DNA from: Rhizobium viscosum
GTDB taxonomy: Bacteria; Pseudomonadota; Alphaproteobacteria; Rhizobiales; Rhizobiaceae
NCBI RefSeq assembly: GCF_014873945.1
Contig: NZ_JADBEC010000001.1
Location: forward strand, 2,461,501 to 2,525,500
Direction of reading: 5' to 3'
DNA: 64,000 nt
Shown here in pieces: positions 7,061 through 16,141 of this stretch. A program made the position numbers and the translations under genes. Below the pieces are notes generated by a model. The model ran no database searches. It was not told the origin of the DNA and saw only the letters and a program-made list of their open reading frames with translations. How positions within the stretch are numbered: the first letter of the stretch is position 1; each line of letters begins with the position of its first letter.

Positions 7061-8218
7061 ATGCTGCTGGATCTGCGGACAATTTATTTCATCGTTGCAG
7101 TGAGCTGCGTTGTTCTGAGCGCTCTCCAGTTCGCTGCCTATGCGACCGGCCGTTTCGAACGCTGGCCGCTCTGGTGGGGCGCCAGCAACCTGCTCATCGG
7201 CATCGGTTCCCTTCTCGTCGCGCTGCGCAATCTCGTTCCCTACTATATCTCCATCGACGCGGGTAATGTGCTGACCATTGTCGGCTACATGCTGATGCTC
7301 TTTGCCGTCCGCGCCTTTGCGGGACATCCTCCCGACCGGCGCTATATCTGGCTCGTGATAATCTGCGGCAGCATGCCTGTGGCGCTTTTCATCAGCGATC
7401 CCGCAGCGATATCCGAGCGTCTCCTTTATGTCTCGGTGATCTGCTGTCTCTGCGATGTCACCATCGCCAGGGAAGCAGCGGGCATTCTCCGCCGCGAGAA
7501 ACTTTATTCGGCGGCCCTTCTTCTGGGGCTTTACGTCGTCACCGCGGCGATCTTCGCGGTTCGCAGCTTCCTCGCCGCAACCGGAGACATCGGCGGGCCG
7601 GATCCCTTCGGCGGCAGCATAATCCATAGCTGGATGGCGGTATCGGCCGTGGCCTTCATCATGCTTCGCAGCATGGCAATGGTGCTGATGGCGGCCGAAC
7701 GCAGCCGGAACCAGCTCATCCAGCTTGCACATCACGATCCCCTGACCGGAGCGCTCAACCGCGGCGGCCTTGCCCAGCACGTGCCGTTGCTTGCCGGCCA
7801 GCCGGTATCGCTTCTCATCATCGATATCGACAATTTCAAGCAATTGAATGACCAGCATGGTCATGCCGCCGGCGACGAGGTCCTGCGACTTTTCTCCAAA
7901 ATATCGAAGGGCATCATACGCTCCTGCGACCTGCTTGCCCGGCAAGGCGGGGATGAATTCCTGGCTGTGCTCAAGAATGTCGGTCGGGACGAAGCGATAG
8001 AGATCGCAAACCGCATTCGCCTTTCCTTTGCAGCAGCCGTCATGCAGATGCCAGATCTGGCAATCTTCCCGACACTCAGCATCGGCGTTTCCACACGTAC
8101 GGAAGGGAACGGGGACTTCGAGCGGCTCATGCAGAAGGCGGATGAGGCGCTTTACCGTTCGAAACGCCAAGGCCGCGACCGGGTCGAAGCAGCAGGGGAA
8201 AACCAGCAGGCCGCTTGA
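7061..8218 (+). CDS. Membrane diguanylate cyclase (GGDEF) with inhibitory site
   Basis: A 385-residue protein. Residues 1-210 are largely hydrophobic and predict about six membrane helices with short loops, resembling a membrane sensor domain without a recognised name. The GGDEF domain runs from about 222 to 378 and has an intact active-site loop GGDEF at 296-300, together with metal-binding IDIDNFK and NDQHGH. An RxxD inhibitory c-di-GMP site (RSCD, 287-290) lies exactly five residues before GGDEF. It should therefore make c-di-GMP from two GTP and be product-inhibited. There is no EAL domain. The gene stands alone between a divergent epimerase and the convergent cysE; an 18-bp dyad precedes it. 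Confidence 0.93.
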   Translation: MLLDLRTIYFIVAVSCVVLSALQFAAYATGRFERWPLWWGASNLLIGIGSLLVALRNLVPYYISIDAGNVLTIVGYMLMLFAVRAFAGHPPDRRYIWLVIICGSMPVALFISDPAAISERLLYVSVICCLCDVTIAREAAGILRREKLYSAALLLGLYVVTAAIFAVRSFLAATGDIGGPDPFGGSIIHSWMAVSAVAFIMLRSMAMVLMAAERSRNQLIQLAHHDPLTGALNRGGLAQHVPLLAGQPVSLLIIDIDNFKQLNDQHGHAAGDEVLRLFSKISKGIIRSCDLLARQGGDEFLAVLKNVGRDEAIEIANRIRLSFAAAVMQMPDLAIFPTLSIGVSTRTEGNGDFERLMQKADEALYRSKRQGRDRVEAAGENQQAA

Positions 8219-8233
8219 GCCGGTCCATCCCTT

Positions 8234-9052
8234 CTAGATGTTCTGATCCATCGTTTCGGCCGGGATTTCATCATTGCGATGAATACGCACGACAGCCGCC
8301 GGAACGCCGGCGACAGTGCAATGAGCCGGCACCGGCTTCAGGACAACACTGCCGGCGGCGATCTTGCTGAAAGCGCCGATCTCGATATTGCCGAGGATCT
8401 TTGCTCCGGCGCCGATCATCACGCCGTGGCGGATCTTCGGGTGGCGATCACCTGTCTCCTTGCCCGTACCGCCGAGCGTAACGTTCTGCAGGATGGAGAC
8501 TTCATCTTCGATGACGGCCGTCTCGCCGATCACGATGCCCGACCCATGGTCGAGCATGATGGAGGAGCCGATCCGAGCAGCCGGATGGATATCCGGGCCG
8601 AAGACCAGCGAGGCGAGATTGGAAAGCCAGCTTGCAATCTCAACACGGCCAGCCATCCAGAGCGCATGGGCAACACGGTGTGTCTGAAGGGCATGGAAGC
8701 CCTTCAGGTTCAACAATGCGTGCAGATAGGTGGTGCAGGCGGGATCTCGTTCACGCACGGCCAGAAGATCGGCTTCGATGGCGGCCCCGATATCGGGGTG
8801 TTCCCGCAATATGCCGTAAAACAGCCGGAACAGGTCTTCGGCGGCGACACCGGCCACCGAAAGACGCGCGGAGATTACATGTGCGGTGATGGCCGCCTCG
8901 TTTTCCGCGTCGATGACCTCTGTCGAAAGCAGCTTACGAAGCGTGGGCTCGCGATCCGCCAGGTCGATAGCTTCGGCACGGATGGTGGACCACGGAGAAC
9001 CCATGCTACCTCCCGCCCGCTCTTCTGGTGCTGCTATCTTTGTCATCGGCAT
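8234..9052 (-). CDS. cysE: Serine O-acetyltransferase
   Basis: A 272-residue CysE. It acetylates L-serine with acetyl-CoA to O-acetylserine, the precursor for cysteine. The N-terminal helical domain is followed by left-handed beta-helix hexapeptide repeats from about residue 165, with the catalytic motif DHGSGIVIGETA and the later GKETGDRHPKI. Size and layout are normal for the rhizobial enzyme. The start at 9052 has GAGG 8 bp upstream; an earlier in-frame start at 9073 would overlap the WD40 gene. It lies 10 bp downstream of the WD40 gene on the same strand, so it is apparently the last gene of the CobW-WD40-cysE operon, an unusual partnership for cysteine synthesis. Confidence 0.93.
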   Translation of the reverse strand: MPMTKIAAPEERAGGSMGSPWSTIRAEAIDLADREPTLRKLLSTEVIDAENEAAITAHVISARLSVAGVAAEDLFRLFYGILREHPDIGAAIEADLLAVRERDPACTTYLHALLNLKGFHALQTHRVAHALWMAGRVEIASWLSNLASLVFGPDIHPAARIGSSIMLDHGSGIVIGETAVIEDEVSILQNVTLGGTGKETGDRHPKIRHGVMIGAGAKILGNIEIGAFSKIAAGSVVLKPVPAHCTVAGVPAAVVRIHRNDEIPAETMDQNI

Positions 9053-9062
9053 CCGCTTTTCC

Positions 9063-10052
9063 TCAGGCCGCAATATCTACTACACCGCAATCACCGGTCT
9101 CGGAAGCAAAGGCGAGCAGCTTGCCGTCCTTGCTCCAGCTCATACCGGTGATGGCGCCCTTGCCGGGGCGGCGCAGCAGGGCTTCCTTGCTGTCGGCGAG
9201 GCGAACGGCAAGGATCATGCCGTCGATGAAGCCAATGGCGAGTATATCCTCGACCGGGTGGAATTTCACTGCGGTTGCCATGATGTTGGCGCGGGTGCCG
9301 AGCTCCAGCGGCGCCTTGCCCATCGGGCCGTCCTTGCCCTGGAAGGGCCAGACGATGGCGGCCGGCGCACCGGAGGAGGCAAGCCACTTGCCCTTGGCGG
9401 ACCAGGAGAGCGACTTTACCTTGGCCGGATAGCCGGTCATGCGCATGTGGCGGGCTTCGGTGCCCGACTTGACGTCGAGCTTCCAGCCGTGCAGCGCGTT
9501 TTCCTGCATGGATGTCACGAGGAAATTGCCGTCGGGCGAGAAGGTGACGCCGGTATGGGCGCCCTTCCATTCGAGATCAACAGGCTTGGCGCTTGTGCCG
9601 ACCCAATGCAGCGATACACCGTTATAACGGGCGGCTGCGATGCGCAGGCCCTTGGGCGCGAAGGCGATGCCTTCGACCGTGCGCTCTTCGGGAAATTCCT
9701 TCGTTGTGCCATCGGTGAGGCGCACGAGCGTGCTCTTGCCGTAGGAATAAGCGATCGCACCCTGCGGGCCGGCGGCGACTTGCGAAATCCATTTGCGCGG
9801 AGCCGAGGCAATTTCGCTGACGCTTCCGTCAGCGGCAATGCGCAGCACCTTGCCATCCTCGCCGCCCGAAATCAGGCTTTCGCTGTAGGGATCGCGGATC
9901 GCTGTCAGCATGCCCTGATGGGCTTCGATGACCTTGTCGCCGCCATCGAGCCGGTGAAAGGTACCGTCGGCATTCGCGAAGAAGGGGACATCACCTAAAA
10001 ATTCGACGGCCAGAACGTGGCCGTCGAGATCAAGCGGTGCAACTGTTGGCAT
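9063..10052 (-). CDS. WD40-repeat beta-propeller protein next to a CobW GTPase
   Basis: A 329-residue protein made of WD40-like blades; repeated units such as VKSLSWSAKGKWLASSG and ITGMSWSKDGKLLAFAS are visible through the second half. No signal peptide or membrane segment is seen, so it should be cytoplasmic. The start at 10052 overlaps the stop codon of the GTPase gene by one base (TGATG), which implies translational coupling. Coupling to a COG0523 GTPase suggests it serves as a docking platform or client-binding partner of the metallochaperone; that is inference. I know of no defined biochemical role for this pair. Confidence 0.78.
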   Translation of the reverse strand: MPTVAPLDLDGHVLAVEFLGDVPFFANADGTFHRLDGGDKVIEAHQGMLTAIRDPYSESLISGGEDGKVLRIAADGSVSEIASAPRKWISQVAAGPQGAIAYSYGKSTLVRLTDGTTKEFPEERTVEGIAFAPKGLRIAAARYNGVSLHWVGTSAKPVDLEWKGAHTGVTFSPDGNFLVTSMQENALHGWKLDVKSGTEARHMRMTGYPAKVKSLSWSAKGKWLASSGAPAAIVWPFQGKDGPMGKAPLELGTRANIMATAVKFHPVEDILAIGFIDGMILAVRLADSKEALLRRPGKGAITGMSWSKDGKLLAFASETGDCGVVDIAA

Positions 10053-11143
10053 CAGGCCGTCGCCTCGCATGCCTTGAAGGTTTCTTCGAGCTTGGTGCGA
10101 TCAAGATCACGACCGATGAAGACGAGACGGCTCTCATGCTTTTCGCCATCCTTCCACGGACGCTGGTGATCGCCTTCGATGATCATATGCACGCCCTGGA
10201 CGACATAGCGCTCGGCATCATCCTTGAAGGCGATGATGCCCTTGAGGCGCAGGATATTCGGGCCTTGTGTCTGGGTGATCTTCTGGATCCAGGGGAAGAA
10301 GCGCTCCGGGTTCATCTCGCCGCCGCGCAACGAAACGGACTGCACCGTTATGTCATGGATGGCCGACATCTCACCATGATGATGGTGGTGATGGTCGTGG
10401 TCATGATCGTGATGATGGTGGTCGTGACCATGGTGATCATGATCACAGTCCGGGCCGCAGACATGATCGTCATGGCCGTGCTCGAGGAAGTGCGGATCGT
10501 TTTCCAGCGCGCGCTCGAGATTGAAGGCGCCCTGGTCCAGAACGCGGGCGAGGTCAACGCTGGAACGGCTCGTCTTGTAGACGCGGGCAGCCGGGTTGAT
10601 GGCGTTCACGATGTCTTCGATCTGCGCGAGCTCTTCCGGGGTTACCAGGTCTGTCTTGTTGATGATGACGACGTCGGCGAAGGCGATCTGGTCTTCGGCT
10701 TCGCGGCTGTCCTTGAGACGCAGCGGCAGGTGCTTGGCATCGACGAGGGCGACGACGGCATCGAGCTCGGTCTTGGCGCGGACGTCGTCATCCATGAAGA
10801 AGGTCTGGGCAACCGGTACCGGGTCGGCAAGACCGGTGGTTTCGACGATGATGCCGTCGAAGCGGCCGGGACGGCGCATCAGGCCTTCGACGACACGGAT
10901 CAGGTCGCCGCGGACCGTGCAGCACACACAGCCATTGTTCATTTCGTAGATTTCTTCGTCGGATTCGACGATCAGGTCGTTGTCGATGCCGATCTCGCCG
11001 AACTCGTTGACGATGACTGCATATTTCTTGCCGTGGTTTTCGGAAAGGATGCGGTTGAGCAGCGTCGTCTTGCCGGCACCGAGATAACCGGTTAGCACGG
11101 TGACGGGGATGGGCTTCTGCTGTGTCTGGATCGCGTCGGTCAT
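10052..11143 (-). CDS. CobW/COG0523 metallochaperone GTPase with His-rich loop
   Basis: A 363-residue G3E-family GTPase. The Walker A motif GYLGAGKT is at 19-26, the family metal site CxCC at C72-V-C74-C75, and the guanine-specificity NKTD at 162-165. Residues 222-256 form an insert almost entirely of His and Asp with an extra CGPDC, expected to bind Zn2+ or a similar ion. The C-terminal CobW_C domain is complete. COG0523 proteins include zinc chaperones made under zinc starvation, and a Zur-like palindrome at 11244-11260 upstream supports that reading over cobalamin synthesis, since no cob genes are present. It is the first gene of the WD40-cysE operon. Confidence 0.88.
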   Translation of the reverse strand: MTDAIQTQQKPIPVTVLTGYLGAGKTTLLNRILSENHGKKYAVIVNEFGEIGIDNDLIVESDEEIYEMNNGCVCCTVRGDLIRVVEGLMRRPGRFDGIIVETTGLADPVPVAQTFFMDDDVRAKTELDAVVALVDAKHLPLRLKDSREAEDQIAFADVVIINKTDLVTPEELAQIEDIVNAINPAARVYKTSRSSVDLARVLDQGAFNLERALENDPHFLEHGHDDHVCGPDCDHDHHGHDHHHHDHDHDHHHHHHGEMSAIHDITVQSVSLRGGEMNPERFFPWIQKITQTQGPNILRLKGIIAFKDDAERYVVQGVHMIIEGDHQRPWKDGEKHESRLVFIGRDLDRTKLEETFKACEATA

Positions 11144-11243
11144 GAGAACCTCGAAAGTAGGATTGACCCCGAGGGCAAAGTGCGGGGCCTGAATGGGTCG
11201 GTTTCATATAGGCGCTTGGAAGCGGCAGTTCAAAGGGTTTTGT

Positions 11244-11260
11244 ATGTTATAAGATCACAT
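11244..11260 (-). promoter_or_regulatory. Zur-box-like palindrome upstream of the CobW GTPase
   Basis: ATGTTATAAGATCACAT lies about 100 bp before the GTPase start. Its outer half-sites ATGT..AT and AT..ACAT are symmetric with mismatches only near the centre. Alphaproteobacterial Zur boxes are AT-rich palindromes built on TGTTATA-type half-sites, so this is a plausible zinc-repressor site. The match is partial and was made by eye. Confidence 0.45.
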
Positions 11261-11284
11261 TGCTTTCTATGCAAAGCCGCGCCT

Positions 11285-12076
11285 TCATCGCAGTGTTTCT
11301 GCGTCGAAGGCATCGACATCCTGCAGCAGTTCCACCAATCCGCCGACGGCATGGGCTATCAGCGTCTCACCCTTTTTTGCAGTCGCCTTTTTCGCATTGC
11401 CTGCAACGCCTTGCGGGTTGAGGTCGGACATCTTCCAGCCGAAGGCATGCGGGCCATAAGCACGCAGGTGCTTGAAGCGCCGGGTGAACTCTGTCTGGCT
11501 GGAAGGGAAATCGGCAGCTTTCTCCATATCCACCCTGTCCGGATAGAGCGCCAGCATGACGGATGTTTCGATATCTCCGCCATGAATGTCTACAGCCTTT
11601 TCATCCGGCAAGATCACATCTTCCGGCAGGCCGAAGCGGGTCCAGCTGGTGGCGACCGCCAGCATATTGAAGCGCACGCGTGCTTCCGTGGCGACGATGG
11701 TCATCAACGGCGAGTTGCCGCCGTGGGCATTCAGCATCACGAATTTGCGGATACCGAGCTTCGAGAGGTTTTCAGCGATATCGAGCCAGCGCTTTACGGC
11801 TGTATCAAAAGAGAGCGTCTTCGTTCCTTCAACATCCATGTGCTCTAAGGAGTAGCCGACCGATTCGATGGGGAGTACGGTGACGGGCAAACCGGCCGGC
11901 AGGGCGGTTTTCAGCCTGTTGACGATGCCCTGCGCGATCAATGTGTCGGTTTCGAAGGGCAGATGAGGACCGTGCTGTTCATGTGCGCCGAGTGGCAGAA
12001 CCGCAATCCAGCCGCGGCGTGCCTCTGGAGCAAGTGCGGGATCATTGTCCTCGAAACGGAACGACGGAACCAACAT
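11285..12076 (-). CDS. Creatininase-family amidohydrolase
   Basis: A 263-residue protein with the metal-ligand pattern of the creatininase family: E33 and H35 in GAHEQHG, D44 in FETD, H118 in NAHGGN and E170 in HGGDIET. This metal-dependent family cleaves amide bonds in cyclic or linear substrates and includes creatinine amidohydrolase, formamide hydrolases of pyrimidine and riboflavin pathways, and MftE-type peptidases. The substrate cannot be assigned here, because no creatine or mycofactocin genes are near. It is transcribed divergently from a MarR regulator with 84 bp between starts and a strong dyad in the gap, which suggests local regulation by that protein. Confidence 0.82.
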   Translation of the reverse strand: MLVPSFRFEDNDPALAPEARRGWIAVLPLGAHEQHGPHLPFETDTLIAQGIVNRLKTALPAGLPVTVLPIESVGYSLEHMDVEGTKTLSFDTAVKRWLDIAENLSKLGIRKFVMLNAHGGNSPLMTIVATEARVRFNMLAVATSWTRFGLPEDVILPDEKAVDIHGGDIETSVMLALYPDRVDMEKAADFPSSQTEFTRRFKHLRAYGPHAFGWKMSDLNPQGVAGNAKKATAKKGETLIAHAVGGLVELLQDVDAFDAETLR

Positions 12077-12093
12077 CGGGCGTTGCCTCTTGT

Positions 12094-12122
12094 TTATGAC
12101 GAGATGATGGGCAATGTCATAA
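12094..12122. promoter_or_regulatory. 7-bp inverted repeat between creatininase-family and MarR genes
   Basis: TTATGAC (12094-12100) and GTCATAA (12116-12122) are perfectly symmetric with a 15-bp spacer and sit in the middle of the 84-bp divergent promoter region. The centre-to-centre distance of the half-sites is 22 bp, two helical turns, as expected for a dimer contacting one DNA face. It is a good candidate operator for the adjacent MarR protein. Confidence 0.5.
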
Positions 12123-12160
12123 CGCAGCCTGGGCAGTGCTTAAAGATCAAAGGGATGGCA

Positions 12161-12670
12161 ATGGGCAAGAAGCATAAGGACGGCAAGAAGCATAAGAAAA
12201 AGAAGGACCAGACCGAGTATACGCTTGTCGATCTTTCGCCGGCTCTGACGCAGGCTGCCCGCTCCATGCGTACGGTCCTGTCGCGCAATCTTCTCGAAAG
12301 CGGTCTCTATGCCGGCCAGGACGGCGTCATCATTTCCCTTTCCGAAAGTGACGGCATGACGGCCGGCGGGCTTGCCCAGAAGCTCGGCGTGAAGGCGCCC
12401 ACCATGACCCGCACCATCGGCCGCATGGAGGCGCAGGGCTTTGTCGAACGCAAGCCCGACGCCGAAGATGCTCGCCTTACCAAGGTCTATCTCACTGAAC
12501 TCGGTCGCGGCAGCGTACAGGCAATCGAGCTTGCGGCTTCCTCCTGCGACAAGCTCGCGACGCTCGATTTCTCCGAAAAGGAGATCCGCAATCTGGTGCG
12601 ACTGCTGAAGGCGATCGATGCCAATCTGCAGGCGGAGGCCATACATGTCGACGAAGATGAGGAAGATTGA
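12161..12670 (+). CDS. MarR-family regulator with Lys/His-rich N-terminus
   Basis: A 169-residue protein with a MarR winged helix-turn-helix. The recognition region is MTAGGLAQKLGVKAPTMTRTIGRMEAQGFVERKPDAEDARLT in order, about residues 65-108, ending in the beta-wing with the usual D-R pair. The first 16 residues are almost all Lys, His and Gly, an unusual extension that may contact DNA or metal. AAAGGG lies 6 bp upstream of the ATG at 12161; an ATG two codons earlier (12155) is also possible. The tail is acidic (VDEDEED). It is divergent from the creatininase-family gene and probably controls it and itself through the dyad at 12094-12122. Confidence 0.83.
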   Translation: MGKKHKDGKKHKKKKDQTEYTLVDLSPALTQAARSMRTVLSRNLLESGLYAGQDGVIISLSESDGMTAGGLAQKLGVKAPTMTRTIGRMEAQGFVERKPDAEDARLTKVYLTELGRGSVQAIELAASSCDKLATLDFSEKEIRNLVRLLKAIDANLQAEAIHVDEDEED

Positions 12671-12789
12671 AATTTTCCTCAAAACGCGAATTGCCTGCGC
12701 CGCTTAAATCTTTTAATTAAATTTTTTAAGGCTGTCGCTGCACCGCGGCAGTCCGTTATCGGCTTCACGCGTTGCCTGGAGGAGGAGAC

Positions 12790-13809
12790 GTGGCGCAGAA
12801 GATCAAGCTTTCGACGATTGCCGAAACGCTCGGCATATCAACGGCGACTGTTTCCCTTGCCTTACGTGACAGTCCGCTGGTTGCCGGCAATACCCGCGAA
12901 AAGATCAAGGAACAGGCCCGCGCGCTCGGTTACATTTACAATCGCCGCGCCGCCAGCCTGCGCACGTCGCGCTCCGGCATTATCGGAGTCGTCGTCCACG
13001 ACATCATGAACCCGTTCTACGGGGAAATCCTGAAGGCGATCGAAAGCGAACTCGATCGCAGCCGCCACACCTTCATTCTCTCCAATCATTACGATTCCGT
13101 CGAGAAGCAGCGCACCTTCATCGAAACCCTGCTGCAGCTCGGTGGCGACGGGGTCATCATGTCGCCGGCGATCGGCACGCCGCCGGAGGATATCCAACTC
13201 GCGGAAGAAAACGGCATGCCGGCGATCCTTGTCGCCCGCTCCATGGACAGCCAGGATGTGCCGACCTATCGCGGCGACGACAGCTACGGCATTTCGCTTG
13301 CCACCAACCACCTGATCGGCCTCGGCCATCGCACGATCGCGATGATCGGTGGTACTGACCAGACCTCGACCGGGCGCGACCGCTATCAGGGCTATGTCAA
13401 TGCTCTGCGCAAGGCCGGCATCGAGGTCGATCCGAACCTGCGCATTCCCGGCCCGCGCTCGAAGCAGGGCGGTTTCGAGGCCGCAGTGCATTTCCTGTCC
13501 CTGCCGCAGAAGCCTACGGCGGCCGTCTGCTGGAACGATCTGGTCGCAATCGGCCTTATGAACGGCATTGCCCGCGCGGGGCTCGTGCCCGGCAGCGATA
13601 TCTCGGTGACCGGCTATGACGATCTGGAAGAGGCCTCGATCGCGACACCTGCACTGACCACCGTCTGGAACGGCCAGACGGAGGTTGGACGTCTCGCCGC
13701 CCGCGCCCTACTTGATCGACTTGCCGGCAGCCATGAGCCCGATGGCATCCATCTCATCAAGCCGGAAATGCGTATCCGCCAGTCTACAAGCCCTTATCGG
13801 CCGCGTTCC
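12790..13809 (+). CDS. LacI-family transcriptional repressor
   Basis: A 339-residue LacI/GalR protein. It starts at a GTG (12790) preceded by GGAGGAGGAG. The N-terminal helix-turn-helix reads KLSTIAETLGISTATVSLALR with the hinge helix region NRRAASLRTSRS; the periplasmic-binding-like effector domain begins near residue 58 with IIGVVVHDIMNPFY. The stop is the TGA ending at 13812, and the next gene, a 2-hydroxyacid dehydrogenase, starts 24 bp later, so they likely form one operon. The effector is presumably a sugar acid or its derivative, inferred from the dehydrogenase. A very AT-rich segment at 12708-12731 (containing TTTTAATTAAA) lies upstream and may hold its promoter and operator. Confidence 0.88.
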
Positions 13810-13836
13810 TGACCGCCGAAGCCAAGAGGAAAAGCC

Positions 13837-14793
13837 ATGTCCCGCATTGCCGTTCTCGTTCCCGGGAAGATGCATGATCGCGTTCTCGCCCAGCTGAAGG
13901 ATCGTTTCGAGGTAGTAACCGTCGATCGCGACGAGACGCTGAAGCTTGATGCCGAGACGGCGAAACGTATTCGCGGCGTGGCGCTCAGCGGAGTTTTCCC
14001 GGCCGCCTGGTTCGAACAATTGCCGAATGTGGAGATCGTCGCCAGTTTCGGGGTGGGTTACGACGGCATCGATGCCAAGCTTGCAGGTTCGAAGGGCATC
14101 ATCGTCACCAACACGCCCGACGTGTTGAACGACGAGGTGGCCGACACAGCCGTTGCGCTTCTGCTTAACGCCATTCGCGAGCTGCCGAAGGCTGAGGCTT
14201 GGCTGCGAGACAGCAACTGGAAGCCGGGTGCTGCCTATCCGCTGACACGCTTTTCGCTCAAGGGCCGTCATGTTGGTCTCTATGGCCTTGGCCGCATCGG
14301 TCTTGAGATTGCCAAGCGCCTGGAACCCTTCAAGGTGAAGATCAGCTATCACACCCGCTCCCGCCATGCCGATGCGCCATATGATTATCACCCGACGCTG
14401 AAAGGGCTTGCCGAGGCCGTAGACACGCTGATTGCGATCGTGCCGAAGACCCCGCAGACGCATAAAACGATCAACGCGGAGATATTTACTGCGCTTGGCC
14501 CTGACGGCATCGTCATCAATATCGGCCGCGGCTGGACGATGGATGAGGATGCGTTGATTGCTGCGCTCAATGCAGGCACCATCGGTGGCGCCGGCCTCGA
14601 TGTCTTCTATGACGAGCCGAACGTGCCGGCCGGTCTGCTTTCCGCGCCGAATACCGTGCTGGTGCCGCATGTCGGCTCGGCCTCCATCCCGACGCGCAAT
14701 GCGATGGCGGATCTGGTGGCGGAAAACCTCATCTCCTGGTTCGAGCAGGGGAAGCCGGTGACACCGGTCGCCGAAACACCGGTTAAACAATAG
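13837..14793 (+). CDS. D-2-hydroxyacid dehydrogenase (glyoxylate/hydroxypyruvate reductase type)
   Basis: A 318-residue NAD(P)-dependent enzyme of the D-isomer-specific 2-hydroxyacid dehydrogenase family. The dinucleotide motif GLGRIG is at 150-155, and the catalytic residues are R231 (INIGRGW), E260 (DVFYDEP) and H278 (VPHVGSAS). It likely reduces a 2-oxoacid such as glyoxylate, hydroxypyruvate or a 2-keto-gluconate. Adenosine-ribose recognition around 171-176 (YHTRSRH) has arginines where NAD-specific members have an acidic residue, which favours NADPH. It lies 24 bp behind the LacI gene with GAGGAAAAG before its ATG. Confidence 0.87.
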   Translation: MSRIAVLVPGKMHDRVLAQLKDRFEVVTVDRDETLKLDAETAKRIRGVALSGVFPAAWFEQLPNVEIVASFGVGYDGIDAKLAGSKGIIVTNTPDVLNDEVADTAVALLLNAIRELPKAEAWLRDSNWKPGAAYPLTRFSLKGRHVGLYGLGRIGLEIAKRLEPFKVKISYHTRSRHADAPYDYHPTLKGLAEAVDTLIAIVPKTPQTHKTINAEIFTALGPDGIVINIGRGWTMDEDALIAALNAGTIGGAGLDVFYDEPNVPAGLLSAPNTVLVPHVGSASIPTRNAMADLVAENLISWFEQGKPVTPVAETPVKQ

Positions 14794-15055
14794 GCCTCTT
14801 CGCACTCCTTTTCGTGAAGGCGGAGGAGGGTTTTCGCTTATTCCCATTTTGCCCTTGGTCTTTTTCCAGTTTCCTACTTGGTCAGCGGGGAAGGATTGGC
14901 TATGGTTAGCCCCGGCCGCGTCATTCCCAGCGACCGCGATTATCATCGGCGGCATCTCGCCGTCTCAAGCACACACATAGCGATTTGATCGGGGAGCGTC
15001 TGCTCCGCCCGGCGCATTTTGACGCCGGCAGCCGGCACTTCTGAAGGAGGCAGAA

Positions 15056-16087
15056 ATGGATTATCGCAAGCTCGGTCCCAGCGGGGCCGTCGTCACCGCA
15101 TATTGCCTGGGTACCATGACATTCGGGAAGGAGTCCGATGAGGCGGCATCCTTCAAGATGCTCGACGACTACTTCGCTTGGGGCGGCAATTTCATCGACA
15201 CGGCAGACGTCTATAGCGCCGGTGTATCGGAGGAGATCATCGGTCGCTGGCTGAAGGCGCGTCCCGCGCAGGCAAAGCAGGCTGTCATCGCCACCAAGGG
15301 CCGTTTTCCTATGGGCGACGGGCCGAACGATATCGGCCTTTCCCGCCGCCATCTCAACCAGGCGCTGAATGACTCGCTGCGTCGTCTCGGTGTCGAGCAT
15401 ATCGATCTCTACCAGATGCATGCGTGGGATGCGCTGACACCGATCGAGGAAACCCTTCGCTTCCTCGATGATGCCGTCCGTGCCGGCAAGATCGGCTATT
15501 ACGGCTTCTCCAACTATGTCGGCTGGCACATTGCCAAGGCTTCTGAAATCGCTAAGGCACAGGGTTACACGCGCCCGGTGACCCTGCAGCCGCAATATAA
15601 CCTGCTGATGCGCGATATCGAACTCGAGATCGTCGATGCCTGCCAGGATGCCGGCATGGGCCTTTTGCCCTGGTCACCGCTTGGTGGCGGCTGGCTGACC
15701 GGCAAGTACCGGCGCGACGAGATGCCGACGGGTGCGACGCGCCTCGGCGAAAATCCCAATCGCGGCGGCGAGGCCTATGCTGGCCGCAACGCGCAGGAGC
15801 GGACCTGGAGTATCATCAGTTGCGTCGAGGAGATCGCCAAGGCACGCGGCGTCAGTATGGCGCAGGTGGCGCTTTCCTGGGTGGCCGCGCGTCCGGCTGT
15901 GACTTCGGTCATTCTCGGTGCTCGTACCTCCGAACAACTTGCCGACAATCTCGCTGCCGCGGAATTCGTGCTCTCGGCTGAAGAGACGGCAAAGCTCAAT
16001 GAGGTCAGCGCACCAACTCCGGGGCAATATCCCTATGGCGTCAACGGTACGAACCAGCGTCATCGCAAGATCGAAGGTGGTCGCTGA
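15056..16087 (+). CDS. Aldo/keto reductase
   Basis: A 343-residue NADPH-dependent aldo/keto reductase with the complete catalytic tetrad D48 (FIDTAD), Y53, K81 (ATKGRF) and H122 (YQMHAWD). The C-terminal coenzyme site is visible at VTSVILGARTSEQLADNL. The layout matches the YakC/Tas-like group (AKR families 9-13) and the length is normal. AAGGAGG precedes the ATG. A 262-bp gap separates it from the hydroxyacid dehydrogenase, with no terminator, so it could be part of the same LacI-controlled carbohydrate unit or separate. The physiological substrate is unknown. A two-sided terminator follows. Confidence 0.88.
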   Translation: MDYRKLGPSGAVVTAYCLGTMTFGKESDEAASFKMLDDYFAWGGNFIDTADVYSAGVSEEIIGRWLKARPAQAKQAVIATKGRFPMGDGPNDIGLSRRHLNQALNDSLRRLGVEHIDLYQMHAWDALTPIEETLRFLDDAVRAGKIGYYGFSNYVGWHIAKASEIAKAQGYTRPVTLQPQYNLLMRDIELEIVDACQDAGMGLLPWSPLGGGWLTGKYRRDEMPTGATRLGENPNRGGEAYAGRNAQERTWSIISCVEEIAKARGVSMAQVALSWVAARPAVTSVILGARTSEQLADNLAAAEFVLSAEETAKLNEVSAPTPGQYPYGVNGTNQRHRKIEGGR

Positions 16088-16102
16088 GCCATTCGATCAG
16101 CA

Positions 16103-16139
16103 AGAAAAGGGCCGTCGGAGCGATCCGGCGGCCTTTTCG
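16103..16139. terminator. Bidirectional terminator between aldo/keto reductase and amidotransferase
   Basis: GAAAAGGGCCG pairs with CGGCCTTTTC with one bulged G, and the inner TCGGA/TCCGG extends the stem around a GCGA loop. The A- and T-rich flanks let it serve both converging genes. It starts 16 bp after the reductase stop and ends just before the stop of the opposite gene. Confidence 0.85.
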
Positions 16140-16141
16140 TT

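Noticed and set aside
10371..10450. CAT/GTG-rich stretch that looks like a simple-sequence repeat
   Set aside because: It is the coding sequence of the His/Asp-rich loop of the CobW GTPase; it is imperfect and not a separate repeat element.
10052..11143. CobW as part of cobalamin synthesis
   Set aside because: No cob genes are in the window and the upstream palindrome is Zur-like; the His-rich insert fits zinc handling better.
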